Source of the DNA: Corynebacterium atrinae
Lineage (GTDB): Bacteria > Actinomycetota > Actinomycetes > Mycobacteriales > Mycobacteriaceae
Length of the DNA stretch: 64,000 nt
NCBI RefSeq assembly: GCF_030408455.1
Contig: NZ_CP046977.1
Coordinates: 1,736,001-1,800,000 of the forward strand
Direction: 5' to 3'
Position numbers and translations under genes: made by a program. The notes under the pieces are model-generated. The model was not told the DNA's origin, made no database searches, and saw only the letters and a list, made by a program, of their open reading frames with translations. Below, piece after piece: positions 28,389 to 38,818 of the stretch. The first letter of the stretch is position 1. Each line of letters opens with the position of its first letter.

Positions 28389-28464
28389 TTCACCCTCATT
28401 TCCCCATCTTCCGTGCGGTTGCAGCCTGAACACTCGGCTCCCGCCCCGGCCGAAGGATCACCTC

Positions 28465-30141
28465 ATGGCTTCTCCCCACCACTTAAAAATTGACGGCGTG
28501 AGCTTTACCTATCCCGGTACTGCCCGCCGCGTGCTTACCGACGTCGACTTCGCCGTCCCCGCCGGGCGCGTCACCGGACTCATCGGCGAAAACGGTGCCG
28601 GAAAATCGACGCTGCTGGAGATCATCGCCGGCACCCTGGAACCGGATGTCGGCTTTGTCACTACCCCTCCGACCACGGGGTTCATCGCGCAGGAAACGGA
28701 ACTGCCGTTCTCCTCCCCCGTGTCCGCGCTTATCGACGCCGCCGTGGCCGAGCTCCGCGCCGTCGAGACGCGCATCGGCGAAATATCGTCCGCCATGGCG
28801 GACAATCCGGACGACCCGGCACTGGCCGATGCCTTCGATGCCGCCCTCGCCCAGGCCGAGCAGTCTGGGGTGTGGGAGCTCGATGCCCGCATCGCCACCG
28901 TCCTCGCCGGGCTCGGGTTGGCGGATATTCCCCTCGCCACGACCATTGGCCACCTCTCTGGTGGACAGCGTCGCCGATTCGCCCTGGCTGCCCTCTTGTT
29001 GCGCCCTGTCGATGCCCTCGTGCTTGACGAGCCCACCAACCACATCGACGATGACGGCGTGGACTTCCTCATCAACGAACTCAAAGAGTTCTCCGGCCCG
29101 GTTCTCGTCGCCAGCCACGACCGCTTCTTCCTGGATAAGTCCGCCGATGCCCTCGTCGACCTCGATCCTGGACTCGGCGCGGAGGGCGGTTCGGGCGAAG
29201 CGACCCGCCAAGGCATTCAGTTCACGGGCTCCTTCAGCGACTACCTGGAGTCCCGCGAAGACATCCGCCGCCGCTGGGAGGAGCTTTACGCCGCCCAGGA
29301 GCACGAACGCCTCCGCTTGGAAAAGGCCACCCAGACCGGCGAATCGGACATCTTCCACAGCGACAAGTCGAAGTCTGAGTCCCGGATCACCGACAAGTTC
29401 TACGCCGACCGCGCGGCCAAGACCCTGGGTAATCGACTACGCTCGGCCCGCAACCGGCTCGAGGCGTTGGAGCGCGACGAGCTGCCCAAGCCGCCCGCAC
29501 GCCTGCAGTTCCACGGCATTCCCGAGCACGGCACGCTGGCTTCCCTCGGGGAACCGGCTGTCGTCGCCCGCGATCTCGTGGTCACCGACCGGCTCGGGCC
29601 CCTCGACATCACTGTGCAGCCCGGCGACCATTGGCTGGTCGAAGGCCCGAACGGCGCTGGTAAATCCACCTTCTTGTCGGTAATCCAGGGTCGGGTGCCA
29701 GTAGATGAGGGCCTGCTGCGCATCCCGGAGGAAGTACGTATCACCCGGCTGAGCCAGGACGACGAGTGGATTGACCTCGATACTCCCGCCATCGATATCT
29801 TCACTGCCCGCGTCCCCGCCGGCTCCCCCAGCCTCATGGATATGGGCCTGATGAACGAAGAAACCGCCGCCCGACCCCTGGGAGAACTCTCCCTGGGGCA
29901 GAGGCGACGGGTATCGCTCGGCATCATCTTGGCGTCTCCGCCGGACATCCTGCTTCTCGATGAGCCCACCAACCACCTCTCCCTCGCCTTAGCGGAGGAG
30001 CTGGAGGAGGCCTTGTCTCAGTTCCCTGGCACGGTGCTCATGGCCACCCATGACCGGTGGATTCGCCGCCGGTGGGCGGTGCGCACCGACGGCCGTGGCA
30101 AGATCCTCACCTTGGAGGGCCGCGAAAGCCGCGAAGGCTAA
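28465..30141 (+). CDS. ABC-F ATPase (duplicated ATP-binding domains)
   Basis: A 558-residue soluble protein with two ABC ATPase domains and no membrane segment, the ABC-F layout. Domain 1: GENGAGKST near residue 41, [16 protein letters not shown] near 164, [12 protein letters not shown]. Domain 2: GPNGAGKST near 394, [16 protein letters not shown] near 475, [12 protein letters not shown] charged linker separates them. ABC-F proteins act on the ribosomal E site, either in translation elongation or in protection against antibiotics; which applies is not visible. AAGGA lies seven bases ahead of the ATG. The stop overlaps the convergent lipoprotein gene by CTAA. Confidence 0.88.
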   Translation: MASPHHLKIDGVSFTYPGTARRVLTDVDFAVPAGRVTGLIGENGAGKSTLLEIIAGTLEPDVGFVTTPPTTGFIAQETELPFSSPVSALIDAAVAELRAVETRIGEISSAMADNPDDPALADAFDAALAQAEQSGVWELDARIATVLAGLGLADIPLATTIGHLSGGQRRRFALAALLLRPVDALVLDEPTNHIDDDGVDFLINELKEFSGPVLVASHDRFFLDKSADALVDLDPGLGAEGGSGEATRQGIQFTGSFSDYLESREDIRRRWEELYAAQEHERLRLEKATQTGESDIFHSDKSKSESRITDKFYADRAAKTLGNRLRSARNRLEALERDELPKPPARLQFHGIPEHGTLASLGEPAVVARDLVVTDRLGPLDITVQPGDHWLVEGPNGAGKSTFLSVIQGRVPVDEGLLRIPEEVRITRLSQDDEWIDLDTPAIDIFTARVPAGSPSLMDMGLMNEETAARPLGELSLGQRRRVSLGIILASPPDILLLDEPTNHLSLALAEELEEALSQFPGTVLMATHDRWIRRRWAVRTDGRGKILTLEGRESREG

Positions 30142-30710
30142 GAGGTCGGGGCCTCCACCGGTGCCTCGGCGGGCGCTTCCTCTGCCGGAGCCGGTGCTGG
30201 TGCAAACTCCTGGCACATGGCCGGAACCTGGTCCGGGGCCACGGTGTTGGTGATCAGGGTGCAGGCCCAGGACTGGGAGAGCTTCCACTCGCCGTTTTCG
30301 TAGATGAACTCCACGTTCTCGGCGGGCTGAGCGGGCTGATCCGGGAGGGTGAAGTTCACGGATGCGAGGACGGAGTCCGGGGTGTAGCCCGGCAGGACCG
30401 GGTTGACCACCTGGAATTGGGCTCCGGACTCGGCCTGCGAGGCAGCCATCGTTTCAAAGAGCTCCGGGGCGGTCTCTCCACCTTGGACCGTGGACACCTT
30501 GTTTTCCAGCGGCACGTTCGGGTCGGTGGCGCGGGCGAGGACCTGGTTGAGTTCGTCGGCCGTCGGCAAGCTGGGGGCGGCGATGGCTGATTCGGTGGCC
30601 GAGCCACTGGCAGACGTGGTGGCGGATCCGCCATCGTCGGTGCTGCAGGCGGTCAGGGCGAGGGCAGCGCCCACGGCGGCCGCCAGCGCGGTGATTTTGT
30701 TCAGCTTCAC
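30138..30710 (-). CDS. Secreted lipoprotein, Mtb12-like
   Basis: A 190-residue lipoprotein: signal peptide from [21 protein letters not shown] (lipobox LTAC), a Ser/Ala/Thr-rich spacer, then an Mtb12-like domain ([20 protein letters not shown] to [16 protein letters not shown]) and a Pro/Glu/Ala-rich tail that may sit in the cell wall. It shares domain type with the lipoprotein at 4145-4774. The GTG start is chosen for AAGGAG ten bases upstream; the frame extends nine codons further without a ribosome site. Ligand unknown. Confidence 0.78.
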   Translation of the reverse strand: MKLNKITALAAAVGAALALTACSTDDGGSATTSASGSATESAIAAPSLPTADELNQVLARATDPNVPLENKVSTVQGGETAPELFETMAASQAESGAQFQVVNPVLPGYTPDSVLASVNFTLPDQPAQPAENVEFIYENGEWKLSQSWACTLITNTVAPDQVPAMCQEFAPAPAPAEEAPAEAPVEAPTS

Positions 30711-30841
30711 GGAAATAACTCTCCTTAGTCTGGGCACGATCGGTCAGAGCTTTTCAGATGCCCGTATCGGCATAAATCGTACACGGGATAATCCCGCTAT
30801 CCCCCATTCCGAAGCTGTGAATCCTGTGGCATGGTGGTGGG

Positions 30842-31762
30842 ATGACCCGCATCATGCTGCTGACCACCGGGGGAACCATCGCCTCTGCCGCCGACGAATC
30901 TGGGGCGTTCGTCCCCGTCGTCAGTGGCCGCGAGCTACTCGACGCCGCCCTCCCCTCGCTCCCCGATCACATCTCCGTCACCGTGCGCGACCTCACCCGA
31001 CTGGACTCCTCGGCGATCACGTTGAGCGAGCTCGACGGGATCATCGCGGCCGTGCACGCCGACTTGGCCGACCCGGACGTAGACGGCATCGTCATCACCC
31101 ACGGCACGGATTCCATGGAGGAAACGGCCCTGGCCCTTGACATCTTCCACGCCGACGGCCGCCCTGTAGTACTGACTGGCGCGCAGCGCTCCTTCGACCA
31201 CCCGTCCTCTGATGGGGTGGGCAATCTCGTCGACGCCATCCGCCTGGCCGCCGATCCCCTCTCCCGCCGCGAGGGAGTGCTCATCGCTTTCGGCGGCTGG
31301 ACCATCCCGGCGCGCGGGGCCTCCAAGCGCCACACCGGCGAGCTTGACGCATTCATTTCCACCACCCCCCGCGAGGATCGCCGCCCCAAGGCTGTCCCCG
31401 TTGTGCCCCTCGCTGGCACGGTCGTGCCCGTCGTCGCCGCCTGGCCCGGGGCCGGACGAGAGCTTATCGACGCCGCCGTCTCCGCCGGCGCCCAGGGCAT
31501 CGTCGTCGAGGCCCTCGGCTCCGGCAACATGGGCCCGGCGATGGGTGAGGGCGTCGCCGCGGCCTTGGCGGCGGGTATCCCCGTAGTCGTCACCACCCGG
31601 GTTCCCGCCGGTGAAGTGGCGCTGGCTTATGGCGGCGCGGGCGGGGGTGCCACCTTAGGGTCTTTGGGTGCCGTGGGTTCCGGCTACCTCCGCGCCGGGC
31701 AATCGCGCATTGCCCTCATCGTGGCGTTGGCCGGTGGCCACCCGATTGCCGACATGCTTTAG
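30842..31762 (+). CDS. ansA: L-asparaginase
   Basis: A 306-residue amidohydrolase converting asparagine to aspartate and ammonia. The two catalytic threonine motifs are present: MLLTTGGTIAS near the N-terminus and GIVITHGTDSMEETA near residue 86, followed by the conserved LTGAQRSFDHPSSDG and the C-terminal-domain motif VEALGSGNMG. No signal peptide, so probably cytosolic. No good Shine-Dalgarno precedes the ATG; the mRNA may be leaderless. The stop overlaps that of convergent dinB (TTAG). Confidence 0.9.
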   Translation: MTRIMLLTTGGTIASAADESGAFVPVVSGRELLDAALPSLPDHISVTVRDLTRLDSSAITLSELDGIIAAVHADLADPDVDGIVITHGTDSMEETALALDIFHADGRPVVLTGAQRSFDHPSSDGVGNLVDAIRLAADPLSRREGVLIAFGGWTIPARGASKRHTGELDAFISTTPREDRRPKAVPVVPLAGTVVPVVAAWPGAGRELIDAAVSAGAQGIVVEALGSGNMGPAMGEGVAAALAAGIPVVVTTRVPAGEVALAYGGAGGGATLGSLGAVGSGYLRAGQSRIALIVALAGGHPIADML

Positions 31763-33147
31763 CGGTCTTCTGCGGCCAGCCACTCGTCCCACGCGAGGCT
31801 GGCCAATGGGTCAGCCGCCGTGAGGTCTGGGTCATCGACGTCGAAGGTACGGGTCTTGCCGGGGCCGGTAGCCCTAGTTTCAAAACGCACCGACACGATC
31901 CCATGACCCGTGCCCTGCACCCACCCATGACCAAACTCCGGGTGATGGACATCCTGGGTGGCTCGCCAGCCCGACTCATCGACGGCGAAATCGGTCACGA
32001 TCTCAGTCGGTGGGGTGGCATTGTCGCTGACGCCCGACTCGAAATCATCCGTCCCGGTGGAGTGAGCGACGGTGGTGTGGCGATCAAGCTCGGGAAACAT
32101 GACGTCCTGCCGGGTCTGCTCCAGGCCGGAAAATCCGACGCCGACCAGGCGAATCGGTCCCACCTCGCTGGGATAGCGCAGGAGACGGAAGGCGGTCGCG
32201 CGCAAGGATTCCTCATCATCGGTGGCGTATCCCATCGTCGCGGAACGCGACTCGGTGTGAAAGTCTGCCATCTTGAGTTTGACGGAGACGGTGCGGGCGC
32301 AGCGACCGTCGATAAGCAAACGGCGATGGGCCTGATCGAAGGCGCGGCGGGCGGCGGCATCGACATCGCCGCGGGTGGTGAGGTCGCGGGGATAGGTGTG
32401 CTCGGCGGAGATCTGCTTCGCCTCGGCGCGAGGCTCGACGGGGCGATCATCGATGCCGCGCGCTAAGGACCACAGCATTGGCCCCATCGTCCCGCCCAGG
32501 GAGATGGCAACCTCCTTCTCGCTCAGGGCGGCCAGATCTCCGATCGTTTCGATGCCAATCTGGGCGAGCTTCGCCTGGGTCACGGGGCCCACGCCCCACA
32601 GCTTTCCCACCGCCATGGGGTGGAGAATTTCTAGTTCCTCCTCCGCCGGAATGACGAACGTGCCGTTGGGTTTCGCCTCCCCGGAACCAATTTTGGCGAA
32701 TTGTTTTCCCGTACCCGCCCCGATGGAGCTGGGTAGTCCAGTCTCCCGCAGGATGAGCGCGCGCAGGTTATCAGCCCAGCGGCGGACCTCCTCTGGGCTC
32801 GCGCCGACCAACTCCGCGGGCTCCATGAAGGCCTCGTCGATGGAGAGCTGTTCGAGCACGTCCACGTGGGTGGAAATGAGTTCAAAGACGCGTCTCGACG
32901 CCGCCGAATACACCGCATGGCGCGGGCTGACGAGCACGGCGGAATAGCCAATGAGCCGGGCGGCTCGCTGCGTGGGCATGGCCGAACGAGCACCGAAACT
33001 TCGCGCCTCATAGCTCGCCCCGGCCACCACTCCCCGCCCGGATACGCCCGCCACCAGGACCGGCCGCCCGCGGAGGGTGGGGCGGGTCAACTGCTCGACG
33101 GAAGCGAAAAAGGCATCCATGTCGATGTGCAGGACCCAGCGTTGCAT
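31759..33147 (-). CDS. dinB: DNA polymerase IV (Y family)
   Basis: Translesion DNA polymerase, 462 residues. Catalytic motifs are HIDMDAFFASVEQL at the N-terminus and LSIDEAFMEP near residue 105, with the YSAASRRVFEL and GIGTGKQFAK-like thumb region visible as SIGAGTGKQFAKIGSG. A little-finger domain follows, and an extra C-terminal stretch of about 90 residues (from TDDFESGVSDNATPP) exceeds the usual 350-residue length; the beta-clamp site is not obvious. The ATG is one base after the stop of the permease gene (TGACATG), so the two are coupled. No LexA box is seen at the shared promoter. Confidence 0.9.
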   Translation of the reverse strand: MQRWVLHIDMDAFFASVEQLTRPTLRGRPVLVAGVSGRGVVAGASYEARSFGARSAMPTQRAARLIGYSAVLVSPRHAVYSAASRRVFELISTHVDVLEQLSIDEAFMEPAELVGASPEEVRRWADNLRALILRETGLPSSIGAGTGKQFAKIGSGEAKPNGTFVIPAEEELEILHPMAVGKLWGVGPVTQAKLAQIGIETIGDLAALSEKEVAISLGGTMGPMLWSLARGIDDRPVEPRAEAKQISAEHTYPRDLTTRGDVDAAARRAFDQAHRRLLIDGRCARTVSVKLKMADFHTESRSATMGYATDDEESLRATAFRLLRYPSEVGPIRLVGVGFSGLEQTRQDVMFPELDRHTTVAHSTGTDDFESGVSDNATPPTEIVTDFAVDESGWRATQDVHHPEFGHGWVQGTGHGIVSVRFETRATGPGKTRTFDVDDPDLTAADPLASLAWDEWLAAEDR

Positions 33148-33148
33148 G

Positions 33149-34027
33149 TCACACCAATGGATCGTCCGGCTTGGGCACCGGCTGTCGCACGATCGCAACG
33201 GCGGCGACCACGAGCGCGATGCCGACGAGCTCCGCCCCGCTCAACCACTGCTGCAAAGCGATCGCCCCGAGCAGGGCGGCCACCACCGGCAACAGCGCCT
33301 GGAGAAGGGCGAAGTACGAGGGTCCGGCCATCTTCATCACGACCTGGTCGAGGGAATAAGGGATGATGGCGGACAAAACGCCCAGGCCGAGCGCGAGGCC
33401 CAGCAATTGGGTGCCCGGCATGGCGACGTCATCAGGCCACAGCGCAACGATGAGAGGCAAAGCGATGACGGCTGCGATGGAAAAGCCGACAGTCATCGAC
33501 TTGCGCGGGTTGGCCGTTCCGCCCACGACGCGGGAGCCGACGACGATGTACACCGCCCACAGGCCACCGGCGAGCAAGGCGAAGAACAGACCCAACGCCG
33601 AGGTCGACCAGACGGCGCCGGAGATAACGACGACGCCGATGGTGGCCAAGAGCAACCCCAGCCAATCGCGAATGCTTCGGGAACCAATGGCCGCCACGAG
33701 GACGGGGCCGAGGAACTCCACCGCCACGGCCGTGCCCAACGGCAGCCGGGCAATGGCCTCGTAGAAGCTCATGTTCATGCCCATCGTCGCAATGCCGTAA
33801 ATCGCCGCCTGGGCCCCGTCGCGGCCGAGGAAGGCCCGGACTCCAGGGCGGACCAGAACCAGCAGGATAACGGCAGCCGAGGAGATGCGGAACCAGGCGA
33901 CGATGATGGGCGGGAGGACGTCGAAAAGCCCCACCGCGACGGCGGCTCCGGCATAAAGGCTGAGCCCCGAGGCGACCATCACGGCTGGAGCCGCGATACC
34001 CGTCCCGGGGCGAGGAAACCTACTCAT
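33149..34027 (-). CDS. EamA-family permease (RhtA-like)
   Basis: A 292-residue protein with about ten transmembrane segments in two EamA halves. MNMSFYEAIARLPLGTAVAVEFLGPV resembles the RhtA subgroup (threonine/homoserine exporters), but the substrate is inferred. TAATCT (34035-34040) lies seven bases before the ATG, inside the ileS stop region, predicting a leaderless permease-dinB mRNA. Confidence 0.78.
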   Translation of the reverse strand: MSRFPRPGTGIAAPAVMVASGLSLYAGAAVAVGLFDVLPPIIVAWFRISSAAVILLVLVRPGVRAFLGRDGAQAAIYGIATMGMNMSFYEAIARLPLGTAVAVEFLGPVLVAAIGSRSIRDWLGLLLATIGVVVISGAVWSTSALGLFFALLAGGLWAVYIVVGSRVVGGTANPRKSMTVGFSIAAVIALPLIVALWPDDVAMPGTQLLGLALGLGVLSAIIPYSLDQVVMKMAGPSYFALLQALLPVVAALLGAIALQQWLSGAELVGIALVVAAVAIVRQPVPKPDDPLV

Positions 34028-34034
34028 GCGAGCT

Positions 34035-34040
34035 AGATTA
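34035..34040 (-). promoter_or_regulatory. -10 box (TAATCT) of permease-dinB unit
   Basis: TAATCT, seven bases before the permease start and overlapping the ileS stop codon. Confidence 0.45.
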
Positions 34041-37000
34041 CTGGGAAACCTTTTCCACGCTCGCAGTGGCTCCCTTAACGACGTCGTGGACGTTCTCCGC
34101 CGACAGCTCTTCAGTGGTGATGTTGAAAGTCACCGCCAGGACTTCCCGGGCGATGAGCTCCTGGTGGCGGGACGCCCACTCCAGCTTGTCCTCCGGCACC
34201 GACAGCTCCACCGCGATGCGATCGGAGACCTCCAGCCCGGTGGCCTTGCGGGCATCCTGCAGGCCACGGATAACGTCAGCGGCCCAACCCTCGGCCTCAA
34301 GGTCCTCGGTGACGGTGAGGTCGAGGACGACGAGGCCATCGAGCCCGTCGATCCGCGCGGTGGACTCGGGGTTCGCCGCGACGAGGCGCTTGGTGTACTC
34401 GGACGGGGTCAGCTCGATGCCATCGGCGATGACGTTGTCGCCGGAGCGCTCGTAGTTACCCGACTTCACGGCCTTGATCACGCGCTGGACGTCCTTGCCC
34501 AGACGCGGGCCGGCCACCTTTGCGTTGACCACCACCTCAAAGGTACCGACAGAGTCGACGTCGCTGGTGAGGATGACCTCCTTGACGTTGACCTCATCGC
34601 GCACGATCGGGGCGAAAGCCTCCAACTTGCCGGAGTCCGGCAGCGCCACCGTCAGAGCCGGCAGCGGCAGGCGGTTACGCAGCTTGTGAGACTTACGCAC
34701 GGACGACGCCGCGGAGCACACGCCGCGAGTGGCATCCATGGCCTCCACGAGCGCCGGATCCGCCGGGATCTGCTCGGCGGCAGGGTAATCAGCCAGGTGA
34801 ACCGAACGCTCGCCGGTCAGGCCGCGCCAGATGACCTCCGAGACGAACGGAAGCAGCGGAGCCGTGACGCGGGTGAGCACCTCGAGCACGGTGTACAGCG
34901 TGTTGAAGGCCTCCGGGTGCTCGGTGTCACCGGCCCAGAAACGATCCCGCGAACGACGGACATACCAGTTGGTCAATACGTCGGCGAACTGGCGGACGGC
35001 GTCCGTCGCGTCGGCGATGTCGGTGTTGGCCAAGGCGGTGTCCACGTTAGCGACAAGGTCATGGAGCTTCGCCAGGATGTAGCGATCGAGCACATCGGTG
35101 GAGTCAACCGACCACTCAGCAGGCTTCGAGGAGTACAGCTGCAAGAAGGAATAAGCATTCCAGATCGGCAGGAGAGCTTGGCGCACGCCATCACGGATAC
35201 CCTGCTCGGTGACGATGAGATTGCCGCCGCGCAAGATCGGCGAAGACATGAGGAACCACCGCATGGCGTCCGAGCCGTCGCGATTGAACACCTCGTTCAC
35301 GCTCGGGTAGTTGCCCTTGGACTTGGACATCTTCAGCCCGTCATTGCCCAACACGATGCCGTGGGCAACCACCTTGGTAAAGGCGGGGCGATCAAACAGC
35401 GCCGTGGAGAGCACGTGCAGGGTGTAGAACCACCCGCGGGTCTGACCGGAGTACTCGACGATGAAGTCGGCCGGGGAATGGGTCTCGAACCACTCCTTGT
35501 TCTCGAAGGGGTAGTGCTTCTGGGCGAAGGGCATCGAGCCGGACTCGAACCAGCAATCCAGGACCTCAGGCACGCGGCGCATCATGGACTTGCCCGTCGG
35601 GTCATCCGGGTTGGGGCGCACGAGCTCATCGATGTCGGGGCGGTGCAGCGACTTCGGACGTACACCGAAATCTGCCTCCAGCTCCGCGAGGGAACCGTAA
35701 ACATCGACGCGCGGGTAGGCGTCATCGTCAGAGACCCACACGGGGATCGGGGAACCCCAGTACCGGGAACGAGAGATGTTCCAATCGCGGGCACCTTCCA
35801 ACCACTTGCCGAACTGGCCATCGCGCATGTGCTCCGGCATCCACTCGATCTCATTGTGGTTGAGCTCGACCATGCGGTCGCGGAACTTGGTCACGGCGAC
35901 GAACCACGACGGCAGCGCCATATAGATCAATGGCTGGCCGGAACGCCAAGAGTGCGGGTAGGAGTGCTCGATGGTCTGGTGGCGCACCACGCGACCCGCG
36001 GCCTTGAGGTCGCGGATGATGTCCTTGTTGGCATCGAAGACGAGCTGGCCCTCGTACTCGGGGACGAGGGAGGTGAACTCGCCATCCATGTCGACGGGAA
36101 TGACCACGTCGATTCCGTACTTCTTACAGGTCGCCATATCGTCCTCACCGAAGGCGGGGGCCTGGTGGACGATGCCGGTGCCGTCTTCAGTTGTGACGTA
36201 GTCCGCGTTGAGGAATTGGAAAGCATTGGGCTGATCTTCGAAATAGGGGAAGATCGGCTGGTACTTCAGGCCCTCCAGCTCGGCACCGAGGAAGGTGGAG
36301 ACGACCTCGCGGTCCTCGCCGAATTCCTTGGCGTAGGCACCGACGAGATTGGTGGCCAGGAGGAAGGTCTGGCCAGCGAACTCAGCCAGGCCATCTGCCC
36401 CCACGCGCACGAGCGAGTACTCCACCTCCGGGTGGACGGCGAGGGCCAGGTTGGACGGCAGGGTCCACGGCGTGGTGGTCCAGGCGAGAGCGGCGGCGTT
36501 ACCAAGCTCGGGATGTGCGGCAAGCGTCGATGCAGCAGCCGTGCCCTCGACCGCGCCGGTCACCGGGAAAGTGACCGTGAGGGTCGGATCCTGGCGCATC
36601 TTGTAGGAATCATCGAGCCGGGTCTCGTGGTTGGACAGCGAGGTGTGCTCTGCCCAGGAGTACGGCAAGACCCGGAAACCCTGGTAGATCAGGCCCTTGT
36701 CATACAGCTCCTTAAACGCCCACATGACGGACTCCATGAAGTCGGGGTCCATCGTCTTGTAGCCATTGTCGAAATCGACCCAGCGAGCCTGACGGGTGAC
36801 GTACTCTTCCCACTCATTGGTGTATTCCAGCACCGAGGTAGCGCAGTAGTCGTTGAACTTTGCCAGACCCATCTCTTCGATCTGGCTCTTGTTCGTGATT
36901 CCGAGCTGCTTTTCCGCCTCCAACTCCGCGGGCAGGCCGTGGCAGTCCCAGCCGAACACGCGCGGGACGTGGTTGCCCGCCATGGTGCGGTAACGCGGGA

Positions 37001-37265
37001 TGATGTCCTTGACGTAGCCGGTGAGCAGGTGACCGTAATGCGGAAGGCCATTGGCGAAGGGCGGGCCATCGTAGAAGATGTACTCGGGCGAGCCCTGACG
37101 GTTGGCTAGGGAAGCTTGGAAGGTCTCATCGTCCTGCCAGTAGCTGAGGACGTTTTCTTCCATCTCCGGGAAACGGGTGGAGCCCCCGGTCATGTCTACG
37201 CGAGGGTATACCCCGCCCACACCGGTTTTGCCGGACTTGTTGTCGGCGCCGTTGGCTTCGCTCAT
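34038..37265 (-). CDS. ileS: Isoleucyl-tRNA synthetase
   Basis: Class I aminoacyl-tRNA synthetase charging tRNA-Ile, about 1075 residues. Class I motifs are [16 protein letters not shown] (HIGH-type) and [13 protein letters not shown] (KMSKS). The large CP1 editing domain shows [20 protein letters not shown] and [17 protein letters not shown], which clear misactivated valine. The long C-terminus resembles the eukaryote-like IleRS type common in actinobacteria. The ATG giving [10 protein letters not shown] is preferred; a GTG nine codons earlier (37292) is possible. GAAGGAAGAG upstream is the likely ribosome site, controlled by the T-box leader. Confidence 0.95.
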   Translation of the reverse strand: MSEANGADNKSGKTGVGGVYPRVDMTGGSTRFPEMEENVLSYWQDDETFQASLANRQGSPEYIFYDGPPFANGLPHYGHLLTGYVKDIIPRYRTMAGNHVPRVFGWDCHGLPAELEAEKQLGITNKSQIEEMGLAKFNDYCATSVLEYTNEWEEYVTRQARWVDFDNGYKTMDPDFMESVMWAFKELYDKGLIYQGFRVLPYSWAEHTSLSNHETRLDDSYKMRQDPTLTVTFPVTGAVEGTAAASTLAAHPELGNAAALAWTTTPWTLPSNLALAVHPEVEYSLVRVGADGLAEFAGQTFLLATNLVGAYAKEFGEDREVVSTFLGAELEGLKYQPIFPYFEDQPNAFQFLNADYVTTEDGTGIVHQAPAFGEDDMATCKKYGIDVVIPVDMDGEFTSLVPEYEGQLVFDANKDIIRDLKAAGRVVRHQTIEHSYPHSWRSGQPLIYMALPSWFVAVTKFRDRMVELNHNEIEWMPEHMRDGQFGKWLEGARDWNISRSRYWGSPIPVWVSDDDAYPRVDVYGSLAELEADFGVRPKSLHRPDIDELVRPNPDDPTGKSMMRRVPEVLDCWFESGSMPFAQKHYPFENKEWFETHSPADFIVEYSGQTRGWFYTLHVLSTALFDRPAFTKVVAHGIVLGNDGLKMSKSKGNYPSVNEVFNRDGSDAMRWFLMSSPILRGGNLIVTEQGIRDGVRQALLPIWNAYSFLQLYSSKPAEWSVDSTDVLDRYILAKLHDLVANVDTALANTDIADATDAVRQFADVLTNWYVRRSRDRFWAGDTEHPEAFNTLYTVLEVLTRVTAPLLPFVSEVIWRGLTGERSVHLADYPAAEQIPADPALVEAMDATRGVCSAASSVRKSHKLRNRLPLPALTVALPDSGKLEAFAPIVRDEVNVKEVILTSDVDSVGTFEVVVNAKVAGPRLGKDVQRVIKAVKSGNYERSGDNVIADGIELTPSEYTKRLVAANPESTARIDGLDGLVVLDLTVTEDLEAEGWAADVIRGLQDARKATGLEVSDRIAVELSVPEDKLEWASRHQELIAREVLAVTFNITTEELSAENVHDVVKGATASVEKVSQ

Positions 37266-37292
37266 TGCGCTAGTCACTCTTCCTTCACTCAC

Positions 37293-37527
37293 GAAAAACT
37301 ACTCAAAGGGCCCAGGGACGCGATGTAATCGCGCGGTACCACCCTGCTTGGACAACCGAACACAATCTCAGCTGCCCCACTTCGTTTCGTGGTGAAGGTC
37401 AATCACGGTCCCACCCGTCCGGTTCTACTAAGCCCCGTGTCGCGGGGCCGTTCTTCCGGATGCTCCCCGGTGATAGCCGGATCAATGCGTCTACGTTTAG
37501 CGTTGAGCCACCTCTCGGTGGCGATAC
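37293..37527 (-). promoter_or_regulatory. T-box riboswitch of ileS (ultrashort Stem I type)
   Basis: The minus-strand leader contains the T-box core AGGGTGGTACCGCGC (37345-37331), whose TGGT can pair with the ACCA end of uncharged tRNA-Ile. It folds as an antisequestrator with the following CGCG and TCCCT. Upstream, GCT-ATCACCGGGG-AGC (around 37460-37476) places an ATC isoleucine specifier in a terminal loop, as in the ultrashort Stem I T-boxes described for actinobacterial ileS. A GCCACC-GAGA-GGTGGC hairpin lies near the 5' end. I see no terminator, so control is probably translational. Confidence 0.9.
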
Positions 37528-37533
37528 GTGGAC

Positions 37534-37539
37534 ACTATA
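37534..37539 (-). promoter_or_regulatory. ileS -10 box (TATAGT)
   Basis: TATAGT on the minus strand, giving a start near 37527 and a leader of about 235 bases before ileS. Confidence 0.5.
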
Positions 37540-37562
37540 CACCCTTTCCCGTCACATGCAGA

Positions 37563-37606
37563 TGCTCCCCGCCTGAGTCCTCCGAAGAGGACCCGGGTGG
37601 GGAGCA
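37563..37606 (-). terminator. Hairpin downstream of wag31
   Basis: Two-tier hairpin: outer TGCTCCCC/GGGGAGCA and inner GTCCTC-TTCG-GAGGAC. No T-run follows, so it may be a weak terminator or an mRNA-stabilising structure. It lies between the wag31 stop and the ileS promoter. Confidence 0.5.
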
Positions 37607-37634
37607 CTGAGCGAACTACCGAGCTAGGTGGAGC

Positions 37635-38627
37635 CTAGTTGTTGCCGTTGTTTCCGCCGCCGGTCGGGGCGGAGGAACCACGGGATTCGAGCTCCTCAAG
37701 CTGGGACTGCAACAGGGTCTTGAGGCGAGTGCGGTATTCGCGCTCGTAGGTACGCAGTTCCGAGATCCGGGTTTCCAGCACCGACTGCTGCTGCTTGACG
37801 GTGGCCATGATCTCGGTGTGCTTGCGCTCGGCGTCGGCCTGAAGGGCGTTGGCCTTCTCTTCCGCCTGGCGGATCTGAGCCTCGGCGCGGGCGTTGGCCT
37901 GGGAGGTGGTCTCCTCGGCCTTCTTCTCCGCGTCGGCGATGAGGGCAGTGGCCTGGCTGTTGGCGCCAGCAAGCTGAGCTTCGGCCTTCTTGGCGGCATC
38001 CGCCAGCTGGTAACGGGACTGGTTGTCCGCGTCGGTGAGCTGCTTCTCGGCGGCGGCCCGGGCCTCATCGAGCATGGCCTTGGACTCCTGCTGCGCGTCG
38101 GAGGTGAGGCGATCAGCCATCTCCTGCGCCAGGCCCAGAACCTTAGCGGCCTGCATGTGAGTATCGGCGCCCACGGCCCCACCAGCGGCGGCAGCGGCAG
38201 CTACCGGAGCCGCGGCGGCGACGGGAGCACTAGATCCCTGCTTCTTCGCTGCGTCTGCCTCGGAGCGAGCCTTAGCGGCGGCATCCTTCGCGGCCTTGGC
38301 ATCAGCCTGGGCCTTTTCGGTGGCGCGGCGAGCATCGTTGAGCTTTGCTTCGTACTCGTTACGGAGCTTCGCCTCAATGTCCTTGCGCATAGCGCCTTCA
38401 TCCACCGAGGAGGCGGACGGAGCTGCGGCGGCAACGGGGGCACGTCCGCCGTTGGAGCTGAGCTCCTCGACGCGTGCGCGCAGGTCGTCGTTCTCGTCCT
38501 GAAGCTGGGCGAGAGTGTCCTCTACGAGGTCGAGGAACTGATCTACCTCGTCCTCGTTGTAACCACGCTTGCCGATCGGCGGCTTACTGAAAGCGACATT
38601 GTGCACGTCAGCTGGTGTCAGCGGCAT
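37635..38627 (-). CDS. wag31: Polar growth protein DivIVA/Wag31
   Basis: Coiled-coil scaffold that marks cell poles and recruits the elongation machinery in corynebacteria. The 330 residues start with the conserved lipid-binding DivIVA domain ([20 protein letters not shown], then [20 protein letters not shown]). An Ala/Pro-rich linker follows, then a long Ala/Glu/Lys/Gln coiled coil (about residues 170-310) and a short Gly/Asn tail. GAAGGGAA precedes the ATG. Two -10 candidates lie upstream in a 190-base gap. Confidence 0.95.
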   Translation of the reverse strand: MPLTPADVHNVAFSKPPIGKRGYNEDEVDQFLDLVEDTLAQLQDENDDLRARVEELSSNGGRAPVAAAAPSASSVDEGAMRKDIEAKLRNEYEAKLNDARRATEKAQADAKAAKDAAAKARSEADAAKKQGSSAPVAAAAPVAAAAAAGGAVGADTHMQAAKVLGLAQEMADRLTSDAQQESKAMLDEARAAAEKQLTDADNQSRYQLADAAKKAEAQLAGANSQATALIADAEKKAEETTSQANARAEAQIRQAEEKANALQADAERKHTEIMATVKQQQSVLETRISELRTYEREYRTRLKTLLQSQLEELESRGSSAPTGGGNNGNN

Positions 38628-38721
38628 TGGCGTTCCCTTCGAGTTTTATGAAGCCCCGTAGGGCCGTGCGGGGGACCCACACGATGCTTATTCCAATAAT
38701 GATACTTTGCGGTCCAGTTCG

Positions 38722-38764
38722 AGTGTAGTCCCCCTAGGTGGTCCACGGCCCGACAGACACTATA
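38722..38764 (-). promoter_or_regulatory. wag31 promoter region with two -10 candidates
   Basis: TACACT (38722-38727) and TATAGT (38759-38764) on the minus strand. Either would give a long leader (about 90 or 125 bases) with a CCCCG/CGGGG stem near the start codon. Long leader plus two promoters suits an abundant, regulated gene. Confidence 0.45.
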
Positions 38765-38818
38765 AATCTTTACCGGACGTTGACAGTCTTGGCTATTCCT
38801 CCCCTGCAATGAGGGGAA

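Noticed and set aside
34026..37109. 1027-codon open frame antisense to ileS
   Set aside because: Same cause; ileS is complete with T-box control and the antisense product is a low-complexity Val/Asp/Gly/Arg mix.
37563..37606. Standard Rho-independent terminator for wag31
   Set aside because: The hairpin is strong but lacks a T-run, so it is listed only as a weak terminator or stabiliser.
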